This document shows positions 25,355-35,700 of a stretch of DNA of 64,000 bases, piece by piece (position 1 is the stretch's first letter; every line of letters begins with the position of its first letter). The DNA lies in contig NZ_VFNC01000001.1 in the NCBI RefSeq assembly GCF_006715395.1, forward strand, positions 744,001 through 808,000, in the 5' to 3' direction. The position numbers and the translations under genes were made by a program. The notes beneath the pieces are model-generated. The model was not told the DNA's origin and ran no database searches. It saw only the letters and a list, made by a program, of their open reading frames with translations. This DNA is from Streptomyces sp. SLBN-31. GTDB taxonomy: Bacteria; Actinomycetota; Actinomycetes; Streptomycetales; Streptomycetaceae.

Positions 25355-25675
25355 ATGACCGACCGGCGCGGAGTGGTAGCCAAACGAGCGGAGAACCTGT
25401 CGCCCGGTGTGCCCTACGTACGCGGCTGGAACCGCGCACGACGAAGCGCCGGCGTCCTGGCTGATCAGCTCGTGCTCCTCGGGCTGGACTCCGACTTCCC
25501 TGGCCTGGTGGCCGATGTGAACGTCTTCGGTGATGGACTGGTGCAGCTCGGGACCGTTCGTCCCGAAGCGGCTGAGTTGCTGGCGACGCTGATTACGGCC
25601 GGACTGGCCGCGGAATCGCGTGACGCGGCGACGGACGGCTCTCTGCTCCCTCCCGGGGAAGCACCTGCGGCTTGA
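25355..25675 (+). CDS. Small hypothetical protein, paralogue of the previous gene
   Basis: A 106-residue protein (ATG 25355, four bases after the previous stop, with AAGGG upstream). Its centre (LVLLGLDSDFPGLVADVNVF, then GDGLVQLGTVRPEAAELLAT) aligns without gaps to the previous protein, so the pair arose by tandem duplication. The ends differ. Function unknown; two diverged copies kept side by side suggests a heteromeric or target-specific role. Confidence 0.75.
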   Translation: MTDRRGVVAKRAENLSPGVPYVRGWNRARRSAGVLADQLVLLGLDSDFPGLVADVNVFGDGLVQLGTVRPEAAELLATLITAGLAAESRDAATDGSLLPPGEAPAA

Positions 25676-25698
25676 ACTGCTCCCGGCGGTCGGGCCAT

Positions 25699-25833
25699 CA
25701 GTTTGGGAAGCTGAGGGTATTCAGGAGTTGTTCCGAGGCCGACCTGCAGGTGAGAAGCGTCGAGGCGTGGTGGGCGGTCGACTGGTTCCCTGGTGATCCC
25801 CGTGGCCGCACGATCTGGCACGGGTTTGGCACG
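25699..25833. repeat. Secondary att-like scar: tRNA-Gly anticodon-arm fragment plus phased TGGCACG repeats
   Basis: CAGTTTGGGAAGCTGAGG (25699-25716) matches the anticodon arm of the tRNA-Gly fragment at 37320-37337 in 17 of 18 bases. At 25808-25833 come three GCACG boxes on a roughly 10-base period (including CTGGCACGGG and TTGGCACG), matching 37432-37457 closely. Box-to-arm distance is almost the same in both places (about 110 bases). This looks like a recombination scar of an integrase using tRNA-Gly. Confidence 0.5.
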
Positions 25834-25932
25834 CCTGTCGTCGGGGGCGTGCTTCAGCAGTCGGCCCGCGTGGCTGACGCGACACGGGGCCCCGAGGGCC
25901 AGTGGGGTCGTTGATGCACAGTCATGAGGAAG

Positions 25933-25956
25933 GCCCCCGCCCACATGGGCGGGGGC
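25933..25956 (-). terminator. Strong intrinsic-type hairpin
   Basis: Perfect 10-bp stem GCCCCCGCCC / GGGCGGGGGC with an ACAT loop, just downstream of the PH/SHOCT gene that ends at 25973 on the minus strand. It also faces plus-strand transcription from the small-gene operon. Confidence 0.75.
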
Positions 25957-25972
25957 GGAGCTTCACCCTGCC

Positions 25973-26515
25973 CTACAGGCTGTCGATGATCGCCTTCCTT
26001 CGGTCCTGATATTCCGCATCAGTGATAGCCCCTGCGGCTCGCAGCTGGTCCAGCGTCGCGAGTCTGGATGCAACATCCTGACCTTGTACGGGAGTGGGCG
26101 CCGCCGCTGGTGCCGCGCCTGGCTGCGTTCCCTGAGCGATGTGCATGCGCAGTTTGTCAGCCATCGCTTTGCCCTGGTCCTTCGGCATGTTCTTGATGTC
26201 CGCGCGGTTCCCTGACGTGTATACAGTCAGCGTCCCCATCACCAGGCCACCGTGCCACTGCACCGAGGAGACCTTGCCGTAGGGGAAGTCCTCCACGGTT
26301 TGTGACATCACACCATGCTTAAGGAACAGCAGCCGCATGTTCGTCATCGCGACGATGCCCGTGCCGTTGGCGTACGTGCCTGTGGCGAGCATGTCGACGA
26401 GTTCGTCTTCCCATAGCACCTCGGGAAGTCTCTTGATCTCCCTCTTGGCGCCAAACGTGTTGCTCAGCTTCGCGGCAGCGGCATCGATGTCCGGCCGCAC
26501 ATTGAAGGTCGCCAT
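25973..26515 (-). CDS. PH-like (bPH) and SHOCT domain protein
   Basis: A 180-residue protein. Residues about 30-130 form a bacterial PH-like domain (TNMRLLFLKHGVMSQTVEDF, then YGKVSSVQWHGGLVMGTLTV). The last 35 residues are a SHOCT motif (RLATLDQLRAAGAITDAEYQ). AGAGGTG precedes the ATG at 26515. PH-SHOCT proteins are common in prophages and integrative elements and seem to mediate membrane or oligomer contacts; no enzymatic function is known. Confidence 0.82.
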   Translation of the reverse strand: MATFNVRPDIDAAAAKLSNTFGAKREIKRLPEVLWEDELVDMLATGTYANGTGIVAMTNMRLLFLKHGVMSQTVEDFPYGKVSSVQWHGGLVMGTLTVYTSGNRADIKNMPKDQGKAMADKLRMHIAQGTQPGAAPAAAPTPVQGQDVASRLATLDQLRAAGAITDAEYQDRRKAIIDSL

Positions 26516-27278
26516 CAGGCACCTCTCTCGAGACAGCAAGGTAGGCGAGGTCCTGGGCCTGGGGGGTTAGCTCGGTGCCCTCCGTGATCCACAATCATAT
26601 CGGTGCACCAACCCAACTGACCCAGATATGCAAGGGGATGGTTCGGTGAAGGGGCGGTTCGTGGCGGCCAGAACGCCAACTCGGGCGGACGCGGCGATGG
26701 ATCGCCACGAAGCCGGAGCCGGCGGAGCATCCTGCCTAGGACCACCGGTGTAGGGGGTTCGATCAGCAGCCAGGGAGCCTCCGACGCTCGCCAGATGTGA
26801 CGGCCACGAGAAGCCCCGTCCCGGTGTGCGTACTGCTGCTGCCGTTGATGTCAGTCGGCGAGGGCTGGCGCTGTCGTTTGTCCGACTGCCCTGCCAGAAG
26901 TAGGAGTTCGATCCGAGCTCGCTCCGGCTGCTGTCGGCGACGGGTGCGTCGGCCGGACATGGGTGCTGGTGTACACCCCCGTCCGGCGTCGTTGATGTCA
27001 GCAGTGAATGTCAGAAGCTTTCTGATCCGTAGCTCTACAGAGATCGGTCAGGGGGGTCATAGAGGTTGTTATTTGGTCCCTTAGGGTGACGGTTGGTCAT
27101 GGTCACTTGCTGTGGCTGCTGTACTTCGCTGCTGTACTGCTGGCCGCGAGCAGCAGCGCCCTGGCGAACGGCTTGGCCATGGTCTCCCTTGTGCGGGTGT
27201 TCCTCGGCGTCTATCGCACGCGCCGCAGGAAGGTCCGTCATACTGCGAGCACGCCATCAGGGATGAGAGGGCTGCGCG
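26516..27278. other. Intergenic stretch with hairpin/GATGTCA copy 2
   Basis: No convincing gene. One short frame at 27086-27298 (GTG start, 70 residues, hydrophobic opening LLWLLYFAAVLLAASSSALA) could encode a small membrane protein overlapping the next gene, but support is weak. At 26952-26965 and 26974-26987 lies an imperfect hairpin with loop CTGGTGTA, followed at 26989-27012 by GTTGATGTCAGCAGTGAATG. A third GTTGATGTCA is at 26846. Confidence 0.5.
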
Positions 27279-27623
27279 ATGACGGACGTAGTGAGTGACC
27301 GGACTACCATCACACCGGTCGCAGTTGACGGCGGCGTGCTGTACATCGAGGCGACGAGCCTTCACGGTGCCTCAGAGACGGGGGGCGGCACATGGTCCGA
27401 GGACGAGGAAGTTGCCAGCGTCATCCCCGACCTCAGCTCCGTCACCGCCGCGTTGTCCGGATTCGCGAGTCAGGTCACCCAGGCGCTGCGCCAAGCCAGA
27501 CCCGACAAAGTGACTCTGGAGTTCGGGTGTGAGCTGGCAATTGAACCTAGCGGACTGAGCGTTCTGATCGCGAAGGGCAGCGCCAAGTCGAATCTGAAGG
27601 TCACGCTGGAGTGGCAAGCGTAG
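27279..27623 (+). CDS. TRYPCO1 (CU044_2847-type) partner of the trypsin-NACHT protein
   Basis: A 114-residue protein. The core (LRQARPDKVTLEFGCELAIE, then SAKSNLKVTLEW) is the trypsin-co-occurring domain 1 signature, known in databases as the CU044_2847 family. Such proteins are nearly always next to a trypsin-like protease in actinobacterial conflict systems and are thought to be regulators or substrates of the protease. It ends nine bases before the protease-NACHT gene, so the two form an operon. ATG at 27279 is the only good start. Confidence 0.82.
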   Translation: MTDVVSDRTTITPVAVDGGVLYIEATSLHGASETGGGTWSEDEEVASVIPDLSSVTAALSGFASQVTQALRQARPDKVTLEFGCELAIEPSGLSVLIAKGSAKSNLKVTLEWQA

Positions 27624-27632
27624 GGGCACACT

Positions 27633-30600
27633 GTGAGTACGTCGGGCATTGCCGGTGCTAGCAGTTTGGAGACAGCATTCCGGACGGCGACTCTTGCCTT
27701 GACTGTCCGGACGGCGGGGGCTACCAAGTACGGCACTGGTTTCTTCGTCGCGCCTGGTGTGGTGCTCACCTGCGCCCACGTGGTTCTTGGTGCGGACGGC
27801 GAGTTGGCACCGGGGGTGGAGGGGCTCTGGAACGGTAAACAGCTTCGGCTGTCGACCGACCCGAAGGACATGCGACCATTTGGGGAGGGACAGGGCCCTG
27901 ACCTTGCCCTTCTTCGGGTCGCTTCTTCTGAGGCCCCTCACCCCGGGGTGTGCTTGGCCGTGCCTTGTGACCCTGGAGACGAACTGTGGGCCTTCGGGTA
28001 TCCCCAGACGGACTATCGGGGCGGAGATCCGCTCGCGTTTCGTTACGTGGGCGGCGGCTGGCATGTTGGCGGCGCGGCTCTCGACAAAGTTGCCGGTGGC
28101 CAGGTGTTCCCGGGGCACAGCGGTGCACCCGTGCTCAACAGGAGGACAGGGTGCGTGGCTGGCGTGATCCGAGCCCGTCAGCGTCCTCAGGCCGGGGCCG
28201 GTGAGGAGTATGGAGCCCGACTCATCCCGACGTCCGTTGTTTTGGACGCGTTTCCCGAGCTTGTAGAAGCCCGCGGGCAGGCGGTGTCCGACAACTGGGG
28301 CTGGCTCAGCCTCCTCGACGACGAACAGATCCGAGCAGGTGGTTGGTGCGCTCCTGGTCCCCGTTTGCGTGCCTATCTCTATGCCGCGCGGGAATCCGCT
28401 GACGAACATCCCTACGCTGCGGCACTTCCCGCTGCCGGAGACTTGTCGGCTGTCTACCTCGAACAGAGGCTCGCCCACGGACCAGAGGCAAGCAGTCCGC
28501 GCTCCTCGGGATCTTGGTCCTCGGAGGATGCCGCCTCACGGCGGTCCATGATGATGATGCGCAGACACATACGACTTGCGTTTGCCGGATACAAAGCCGA
28601 CCGCCAGCGGCAAAGCACCGAACCGGCGGGCGCCATCGACGAACCGGACTCGCTGGACACGGAGGACGGGCGACACGGCGTAGAAGGCGACACGACAGAA
28701 TCCACCTGGGCACCTATGACAGTGGGTGGGCTCCCGGAACTAGCACCCCATGCGCTGATCCTTGGTGGTCCCGGAGCTGGCAAGTCGAGCTTGCTACGCC
28801 ATATGACCACACGGCTCGCGTCCTCCTGGCTCGATCACCGTATGGGCGCCGCGGTGCCCGTACGGGTTCCGGCCGAGGCCCTTTCTGCGTCCACTAGCCT
28901 GTCGGAGGCGCTTCACGCCGCGGCGTGCGCGGACTTGGGGACGCGACTGCACTCTCCGCTGCCAGCAGATTTGTTCCAGGTGTCTCCGGTGCCTGGTGTG
29001 CCGTGGCTAGTGCTAGTCGACGGCCTGGACGAAATTCTCAGTCGTCGTGATCGCCGACGGGCTGTGCACGCGGTGATGGCTGCGGACCCACAGCGATATC
29101 GTTTTGTCCTGACGAGCCGGCCGTTGGACGAGGCCGAAACGCTGCTCTTGTGCCGCAAGGCACCAACGCACTGGCTTCAACCTTTCGACCACTCCGAGCT
29201 TCGTGTACTCGCCACCAAATGGTTCGAGGCAATGAACCTTTCCGGCACCGAGAGCCTTGCTGAGCGTTTTCTTGTCGAGCTGGACCGTGGTCGGCTTCGG
29301 GATGCGGCCCGGGTTCCGCTGCTCGCGACAATGGCCTGCCTGTTGTTCGGCCAGAGCGGGGATTGTCGTCTGCCGAGGAGCCGGGCGGAGCTGTATGAGC
29401 AGTTCACCGAGCTGCTCCTGGATGTCGAGCGAGAGCGCCTCGACCTGTATCGTCGCCTGCCCTCCCATGTGCGCCGCCAGGCAGGGACACGGGGGGAGGA
29501 GGCTGCCGAACAACTCATCTCCGGTGTTCGTGAGTTGATGGAGGAGATCGCCCACAGGCGCATTGAGGGGGACGCTCGACCGTTGTTGGACATCGCCGTC
29601 GAGGCCACAGACGGGCTACGGCCCGCAGGCCTGCCCGTTGGCCAATGGCGCGAAGTTCTCAGGGAACTGCTGCGTCAGAGTGGCGTTTTGGTCGAGCGCT
29701 TCGGAGTGTTCTCCTTCGTTCACGAGACTTTCGCTGAGTATCTGGCCGCCTGCCGGTACTGCCGGGAGGTTCCTCCGGATGAGGAGACACTGTCTCTTGC
29801 GGTTCTCCCCGACATGGAGTCCTTCGCCTTGTTCACGGCTGGGGTGTGGGCGCGCGAGGGCCATAACCTGGAGAGCCTCGTACTCGCTCTGCTGGCGCAC
29901 GGCACCCCGACCGCCCAAGAGGCGGCCGCTGCTTTGGCTATCGATGGGGTTCCACTGTCCGCTGGCGTGATCGAATGCGTGACTGAAGCGCTGGTTCGCT
30001 CTGCGACAGACCCGGACGTGCATCACGCGGATCAGCAACTGGCCATTTTGTATCTAACGGAGCTGGACCGACGTCGGGGAGCTGCCCTGATCGCTCGTCT
30101 CGCCGACGACGAGCGTTTTGGCTCCTGGGCTGCGCGATGGCTCGTCGACGTGGACCGGGAGCAAGGCATCGAGCTGTTGCGCCGCATGGCCGGTTCGGAC
30201 AAGCCTCACGACAAGCGGATCCATGCTGCACGACGACTTCTGGACGTCGACGCACAGTTGGGCGACGAAGCGCTTACAGCGCTGGCAAGTGATGACTCGG
30301 CGTCCCCGTACACCCGGACCATGGCGGCAGCCACGCTGGCTCGGACAGCCCCCGAGCGGTCGATGGCGTTCTTGCTTAGCTTCGCGGCCGATCGCACCGC
30401 GGAGCCTGGCGAACGCATCAACGCAGCTGTGGAGCTGGCTAAAGTCGCTCCCGATCAGGCAAAGGATGTACTTGCGACTCTGACCAACGACGAGGGCCTT
30501 TCCGTGTCGGACCGGCTCCGAGCTGCCACGGACCTTCACTCCGTCGATCCGGAACGAGCCGCCACTCTACTGCGTGTGTTCGCCACGGATCCGCGCGTTC

Positions 30601-30950
30601 CCTCGACCGATCGCGCGGACGCGGCCGGGTCCCTCCTTATGCGTGGCCATGAAGAACAAGGCGTTGCCCTGTTGGCGGAATTGGCCAGTGACCCAGCGAT
30701 CGAGTCGGAAGGCCGCGAGCGTGGCTTGATGTGGCTGATGGAACTCACCAGGGGAAAAGCCGCGGAACTCCTTGCCACCTGGTCGTCGGACCCGTCCCGG
30801 CCCGTAGAAGTACGTATCGAGGCCGCCGAGCGGCTGATGGATCTCGGGTCTCCACTCGCAACAGCGCACCTACAGGCCCTGGCATCGGACCCAGCCTTAA
30901 CTAGCCGCGAGCGCAGACGTGCGAGACGGGCCTTGAGCCGAGGAGAGTAG
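27633..30950 (+). CDS. Trypsin-like protease fused to a NACHT NTPase with helical-repeat sensor
   Basis: A 1105-residue protein starting GTG 27633. Residues 1-210 are a trypsin fold with a complete triad: His49 (LTCAHVV), Asp90 (PDLALLRV) and Ser163 (GHSGAPVLNR). Residues about 365-700 are a NACHT STAND NTPase: Walker A GGPGAGKSS (378-386), Walker B LVLVDGLDEI (459-468) and sensor FVLTSRP (491-497). The rest, from about 780, is HEAT/ARM-like helical repeats, the usual sensor part. The layout (effector, switch, sensor) is that of bacterial NLR-like immune proteins. Activation would unleash proteolysis, perhaps of the TRYPCO1 partner. Target and trigger are unknown. Confidence 0.85.
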   Translation: MSTSGIAGASSLETAFRTATLALTVRTAGATKYGTGFFVAPGVVLTCAHVVLGADGELAPGVEGLWNGKQLRLSTDPKDMRPFGEGQGPDLALLRVASSEAPHPGVCLAVPCDPGDELWAFGYPQTDYRGGDPLAFRYVGGGWHVGGAALDKVAGGQVFPGHSGAPVLNRRTGCVAGVIRARQRPQAGAGEEYGARLIPTSVVLDAFPELVEARGQAVSDNWGWLSLLDDEQIRAGGWCAPGPRLRAYLYAARESADEHPYAAALPAAGDLSAVYLEQRLAHGPEASSPRSSGSWSSEDAASRRSMMMMRRHIRLAFAGYKADRQRQSTEPAGAIDEPDSLDTEDGRHGVEGDTTESTWAPMTVGGLPELAPHALILGGPGAGKSSLLRHMTTRLASSWLDHRMGAAVPVRVPAEALSASTSLSEALHAAACADLGTRLHSPLPADLFQVSPVPGVPWLVLVDGLDEILSRRDRRRAVHAVMAADPQRYRFVLTSRPLDEAETLLLCRKAPTHWLQPFDHSELRVLATKWFEAMNLSGTESLAERFLVELDRGRLRDAARVPLLATMACLLFGQSGDCRLPRSRAELYEQFTELLLDVERERLDLYRRLPSHVRRQAGTRGEEAAEQLISGVRELMEEIAHRRIEGDARPLLDIAVEATDGLRPAGLPVGQWREVLRELLRQSGVLVERFGVFSFVHETFAEYLAACRYCREVPPDEETLSLAVLPDMESFALFTAGVWAREGHNLESLVLALLAHGTPTAQEAAAALAIDGVPLSAGVIECVTEALVRSATDPDVHHADQQLAILYLTELDRRRGAALIARLADDERFGSWAARWLVDVDREQGIELLRRMAGSDKPHDKRIHAARRLLDVDAQLGDEALTALASDDSASPYTRTMAAATLARTAPERSMAFLLSFAADRTAEPGERINAAVELAKVAPDQAKDVLATLTNDEGLSVSDRLRAATDLHSVDPERAATLLRVFATDPRVPSTDRADAAGSLLMRGHEEQGVALLAELASDPAIESEGRERGLMWLMELTRGKAAELLATWSSDPSRPVEVRIEAAERLMDLGSPLATAHLQALASDPALTSRERRRARRALSRGE

Positions 30951-31367
30951 TAGGAGGCCGCCCCGATTGCTGGTGTGTTGAAGAGGACTGTCCACGTGAC
31001 TGGGCTTCGTGGCGATGATCACCCCTCCTCGAATGCCGTTGTGGCATCACTGGGACGGTCGCCACGTGGGCTACGGCACCTCGCGAGCGCGTCTGCCACT
31101 GCTGATTCTCGACGCGGACGGCAACACGCTGGAGGCATGCACCGGCGTCCGGCAAACCCAATCGGGCCAAGCGCGACCAGACACCCGCTGAATCTCGCAC
31201 CGCCAACACGCTTTCCAATTGTGTTGGTGGGGCATTGGGCTTCGTGCAGGGGCGTTCACCTGCGTTCATGCGCGGCTGGCCTCTTGGAGACGGCTGGCGT
31301 CCGGTCTTGTCTGAACGGCCGTGAACGGGGCTGAATGAGACGGAAACCGAGACGGCCGCCCATGGTC
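30951..31367. other. Stretch without a supportable gene
   Basis: A 60-residue plus-strand frame at 31009-31191 (LWHHWDGRHVGYGTSRARLP) reads like protein, but I see no ribosome-binding site for its GTG. Otherwise nothing recognisable. Confidence 0.4.
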
Positions 31368-31790
31368 CTAGAGCTGACCTCGCCACCATGGCACGTCCAG
31401 GCTGTCAGCCGGGATGACCTTGGCCCTCGCCAGGATCTTCTTGTCGAGGGCCCACAGGACGGCGCGCAACTCACGGGCGCTCTTCCTGGGTAGTGCGTGA
31501 GGCACGGCTTCAAGGTGTCCGCGGAAGTCGACGCCATAACACCCGCACCCAAGGATGCCGCAATCAGAGTCCGCGAGTTGGTCCACGAGTTGCCTGAGAG
31601 GGCCATGGGCAAGGGCCTTCCAGTGCCAGAACGCTTCTTCCGTGGCTTCGGGCCAGAAGCGGGTCCGCTCCAGCCGGCGCAGGTCAGCTGTGCAAGATCC
31701 CGACAGGCCATCTATAAACGGGTACCGTCGCCGCCTCAGGAGGCGGATAGAGAGGTCGCCCCGCAGGGCTGATGGGCGCCTACGCGGCAT
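31368..31790 (-). CDS. Hypothetical protein
   Basis: A 140-residue protein starting at ATG 31790 with GAAGGGG six bases upstream. Composition is balanced and soluble (RFWPEATEEAFWHWKALAHG, then CGILGCGCYGVDFRGHLEAV), with three Cys clustered as CGILGCGC. No family is recognised. It stands alone between the NACHT gene and the AICE relic. Confidence 0.5.
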   Translation of the reverse strand: MPRRRPSALRGDLSIRLLRRRRYPFIDGLSGSCTADLRRLERTRFWPEATEEAFWHWKALAHGPLRQLVDQLADSDCGILGCGCYGVDFRGHLEAVPHALPRKSARELRAVLWALDKKILARAKVIPADSLDVPWWRGQL

Positions 31791-32177
31791 TGCCCCTTCG
31801 GTTGTTGGTCATGGGGGCAAGGTACAGAACCACGTGCCAGCTGGCCACTGCGTATCCGGCGGCGGAAGCCCTGAGCTTGGGAACCTGCGGGCATTGCAGA
31901 CGGTCCAGGCAGTTTCATTCGACATCTCTGCTTAGCGGCCTCCCCGGCGACCTGGCGGTGGGGAGACCCGCCCGAGCAGCTCCCACAAGTGGTCGAACCA
32001 TTCGGCATAGTGTTCGAAAATCTTCCGATTCACTTCAGTTCTTGACCGGCGGGTCCAAGCGATCATATTTACGCCGCCGGGGGCCGCCCCGAATGACGAT
32101 GAGTCCAGAGCGTCTCGTGGATGCGGGCGCTCGGTCCTTTCAGCCCGATCATCTCGACGGTTTGCGGTGAATCGCTG
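31791..32177. other. Decayed stretch upstream of the AICE relic
   Basis: No intact gene. A minus-strand frame at 31932-32066 (KIFEHYAEWFDHLWELLG) looks like the C-terminal end of an XRE-type regulator, without its body. If correct, it would be the divergent regulator once paired with the SCO3933-type relic next to it. Confidence 0.35.
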
Positions 32178-32438
32178 ATGACCATCGGCGTCGTCCACAT
32201 CGCGGAAGGCGAGTCGTCGCTGATCAAGGTCACCGTTCCGGAGAGCGGTGTCTCCGAGGGGCTGGCGTTGGGCGCGCCGGTCTCGCTGCCGGGGCTGGTC
32301 GCCCGGCCGTGGGAGTCCGTGTTCGACGGGCAGCAGGCCATGCCGGTGCACGCCACCGCCGCCCCGGCCGCGGTGAGTACGACACCGGTCGTCACAAGCC
32401 GGGTGCTGATCTCGATCGTCCGTTGGGACCGGTGGTGA
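32178..32438 (+). pseudogene. Relic of an AICE SCO3933-type gene
   Basis: The frame from 32178 encodes a degraded third copy of the short AICE protein found intact at 42160 and 60578. It reads IKVTVPESGVSEGLALGAPV then SLPGLVARPWESVFDGQ; the intact 60578 copy has LNVTVPETGISGDLQMGTPV then ALTGLIARPWENEFNGQ. The usual N-terminal strand and the RHGIAFRA end are missing or replaced, and no FtsK gene follows. It shows that an additional element once occupied this place. Confidence 0.7.
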
Positions 32439-32748
32439 TGGTTCATGACTCCACCATCCAACGGCGGAACCGCATCGCATCCCGGCCAACGGCTCAGGAC
32501 CCCGCTGCGGGGCCCCGAAGGCACCGGGTGGGTGATAGGCGCAGCCGGCCGGAAAGGTCCGGTCAGGAATCTGTTGGCCACGTGGTCTCCGTGCTCGAAC
32601 TCGCCACCTGAACCCCGCATCGTGGACGCACGGACGTGCAGGTCGCTCCCTTACGGCCGGGATCTGTACATTTATACGCCAGGGCATACAGACTGCCAGG
32701 CGTGCCGACGGCCGCACCCGCCTTATGAACCTCGCAGGCGAGGACCCT

Positions 32749-35700
32749 ATGTTGGATTTGAGTGCGCCGATCCTCACTACGTTCCTCATATACGTGGCTG
32801 CCATGATCGGAACAGGCGTCTGGGCGTACACCCGCACTCACACCTTCGCCGACTTCGCCCTGGGTGGCCGCAGGCTCAGCGCGTTCGTCGCCGCCCTGTC
32901 CGCCGGGGCCAGTGACATGTCCGGCTGGCTGTTCCTCGCGCTTCCCGGAGCGGTGTACGCGGCCGGCCTCGGCGCCAGCTGGATCGCTGTCGGCCTGGTC
33001 ATCGGCACCTACCTCAACTGGCTGTTCGTCGCCCCCCGGCTGCGCACCTACACCGAGCGCGCCGAGAACTCCGTGAGCCTGTCGGCATACCTGGAGGAGC
33101 GGTTCGAGGACCGCACCCGGATGCTCCGGGTGGTGTCGGCTGCGGTCACCCTCGTGTTCTTCACCGTCTACGTGGCCAGTGGCCTGGTGGCCGGCGGGTT
33201 GCTGTTCAAGCAGGTCTTCGACATCCGTTTCGGGGTCGGGGTGACTCTGACCGCTTTGGTGATCGTCATCTACGCGTGCCTGGGCGGCTTCCTCGCCGTG
33301 AGCCTGACGCACGTCATGCAGGGCACCCTGATGTTCCTCGCCCTGCTCGTGGTCCCTCTGACCGGTGTCGCGGCGCTCGGCGGCTTCGGCGCGTTGCGCC
33401 ACGGCCTCGACGGCGAGGCGTCGCACCTGCTGGACATGGGGGCCCGGGTCGACTACGCGGACGGCCGGTGGTCGCCAGGCGGGTCGCTCGGCGCCGTGGC
33501 GACGGTCTCCTTGCTCGCCTGGGGCCTCGGCTACTTCGGCCAGCCGCACATCCTGGCCCGCTTCATGGGCATCCGCAGCACAGGTGCCATCCCCGCGGCC
33601 CGCCGTATCGGAACGGGATGGGTCATCGTCGTGCTCGCCGGCGCCACGCTCGTCGGCCTGGTGGGCATCGGGCGGCTCGGCACGCCGCTCAGCGACCCGG
33701 ACACGGTGTACATCGCCCTGACCCAGACCCTGCTCACGCCCTGGATCGCCGGCGTGATGCTGATCGCCGTACTGGCCGCGATCATGTCGACCGCGGACAG
33801 CCAGCTTCTCGTGTCGTCCGTCGCCCTCACCGAGGACTTCTACCGCGCGCTTCTCCACCGGCGTGCCGGGGACAAGGCGCTCGTGTGGGTCGGTCGCGGC
33901 GCCGTCGTCGTGGTGATCCTGGTGGCCTATGGGATCGCGCTCAGGGGCGGCGGGCTGCTGGACATCGTCGCGCACGCCTGGGCGGGTTTCGGAGCCGCCT
34001 TCGGACCGGTCGTCCTCCTCTCGCTGTACTGGCCGCGCATGACGTGGGCGGGGGCCATGGCCGGGATCGTGTCGGGCGCGGCCACGGTCCTGCTCTGGAA
34101 GAAGATCAATCCACTGCTCGGACCACTCGAGTCGGGCATCTACGAAATGGTCCCGGGCGTACTGGTCGCCACGGTCGCCGCACTGGTCTTCGGCAGGTTC
34201 GTCGGCCGACCACCGAAACGGGCCTTCTGGCGGATGCCGGGCGGAGGGACGAGCCAGCTGATGGGCACCCCGTTTCTCACTCACGCACCGGTCGGCATGG
34301 CCGTCCTGGACACGGATCTGCGCTACGTCTGGGTGAACGAGCCACTGGACCGCCTCATCCCCCTCGAGCAACGACTGGGGCGGCACGTGAGGGAGGTACT
34401 GCCGAGGCCGGAGGCGGAGGTGTTCGAGGAGCAGATGCGCAAGGTTCTCGAGACCGGGACCCCGGTGCTGGACCACGAGTACCGCGGTCCCAGTTACACC
34501 GACCCCGACCGCATGCGCGCGTGCTCCGCCTCCTTCTTCGGCATGAAGGACCGCAAGGGCCGGTACGTCGGCATCTCGTACATGGTCGTCGACGTCACCG
34601 AGCGCTGGCGGGCCCAGGAACGCCTGGCCCTGCTGAACGACGCGGGCGCGCGTATCGGCAGCACGCTGGAAGTGACGCGGACCGCGCAGGAACTGGCGGA
34701 CGAGGCGGTCCCGTCCGTCGCCGAGTTCGTCGCCGTCGACCTGCTGGACGCGGTCATGAGAGGCGAGGAGCCGGCCCCCGGACCGGTGGGCATGACGCCC
34801 GTCATACGCCGCGCGGGCCAGCAGTCGGTGCGGGAGGGCTGCCCGGAGGCGAGCCTGGCCGTGGGCGAGACGGTCCGGCGTGCCCCCTTGTCGCCGGTGA
34901 CCCGGTGCCTGCTGGAGAGCACCACCCTGGTGGAACTCGCCCTGGACCTCTCCTCCAGCGCCTGGGTGACCGAGGACGAGTCACTGGGAGCCAACCTCCG
35001 CGATTTCGACTTCCGCTCGCTGATGGTGGTCCCGGTTCGGGCGCGCGGCATCACCTTGGGCGTGGCGACGTTCGCCCGCACCGGGCGTACGGGCCCCTTC
35101 GAGGACGACGACGTGCGGCTCGCCGAGGAACTCGTCTCCCGTGCGGCCGTCGCCGTCGATAACGCGCGCCGCTACACCCGCGAGCGCACCGCGGCCCGCT
35201 CCATGCAGCGTTACCTGCTCCCTCAGGAGCTGACCGGAGGCTCCGCCCTGGAAGTGGCGTCCTGGTACCTGCCCGCGGATGCCCCCAGCGGTGTGGGCGG
35301 CGACTGGTTCGACGTGATTCCGCTCTCCGGAGCCCGGGTCGCACTGGTCGTCGGGGACGTCGTCGGACATGGCATGAACGCGGCGGCGACCATGGGGCGC
35401 CTGCGCACCGCGGTACGGACGCTCGCCGACCTGGACCTCCCCCCGGACGAACTGCTGGCCCATCTGGACGACCTGGTCATCGGCCACATGGGGGAGCAGG
35501 GCGGCGAGGAGTCGGCGGCGGCCGACGACGAGACCGCCGCCGCCGCATTCCTGGGGGCCACCTGCCTGTACGCCGTGTACGACCCCATCAGCAGACGGTG
35601 CACGCTGGCCCGCGCCGGCCACCTCCCGCCCGTGATTGTCGGCCCCGACGGCACCGCCGATGTCCTCGACCTGCCCGCCGGACCACCCCTCGGGCTCGGG

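Noticed and set aside
27086..27298. Small membrane-protein gene before TRYPCO1
   Set aside because: The GTG has no good ribosome-binding site, the frame overlaps the TRYPCO1 start and the C-terminal half is low-complexity; kept only as a remark.
32563..34476. 637-residue minus-strand frame opposite the symporter fusion
   Set aside because: Extremely His/Arg/Gln-rich shadow of the transporter and PAS region, with no hydrophobic or domain pattern.
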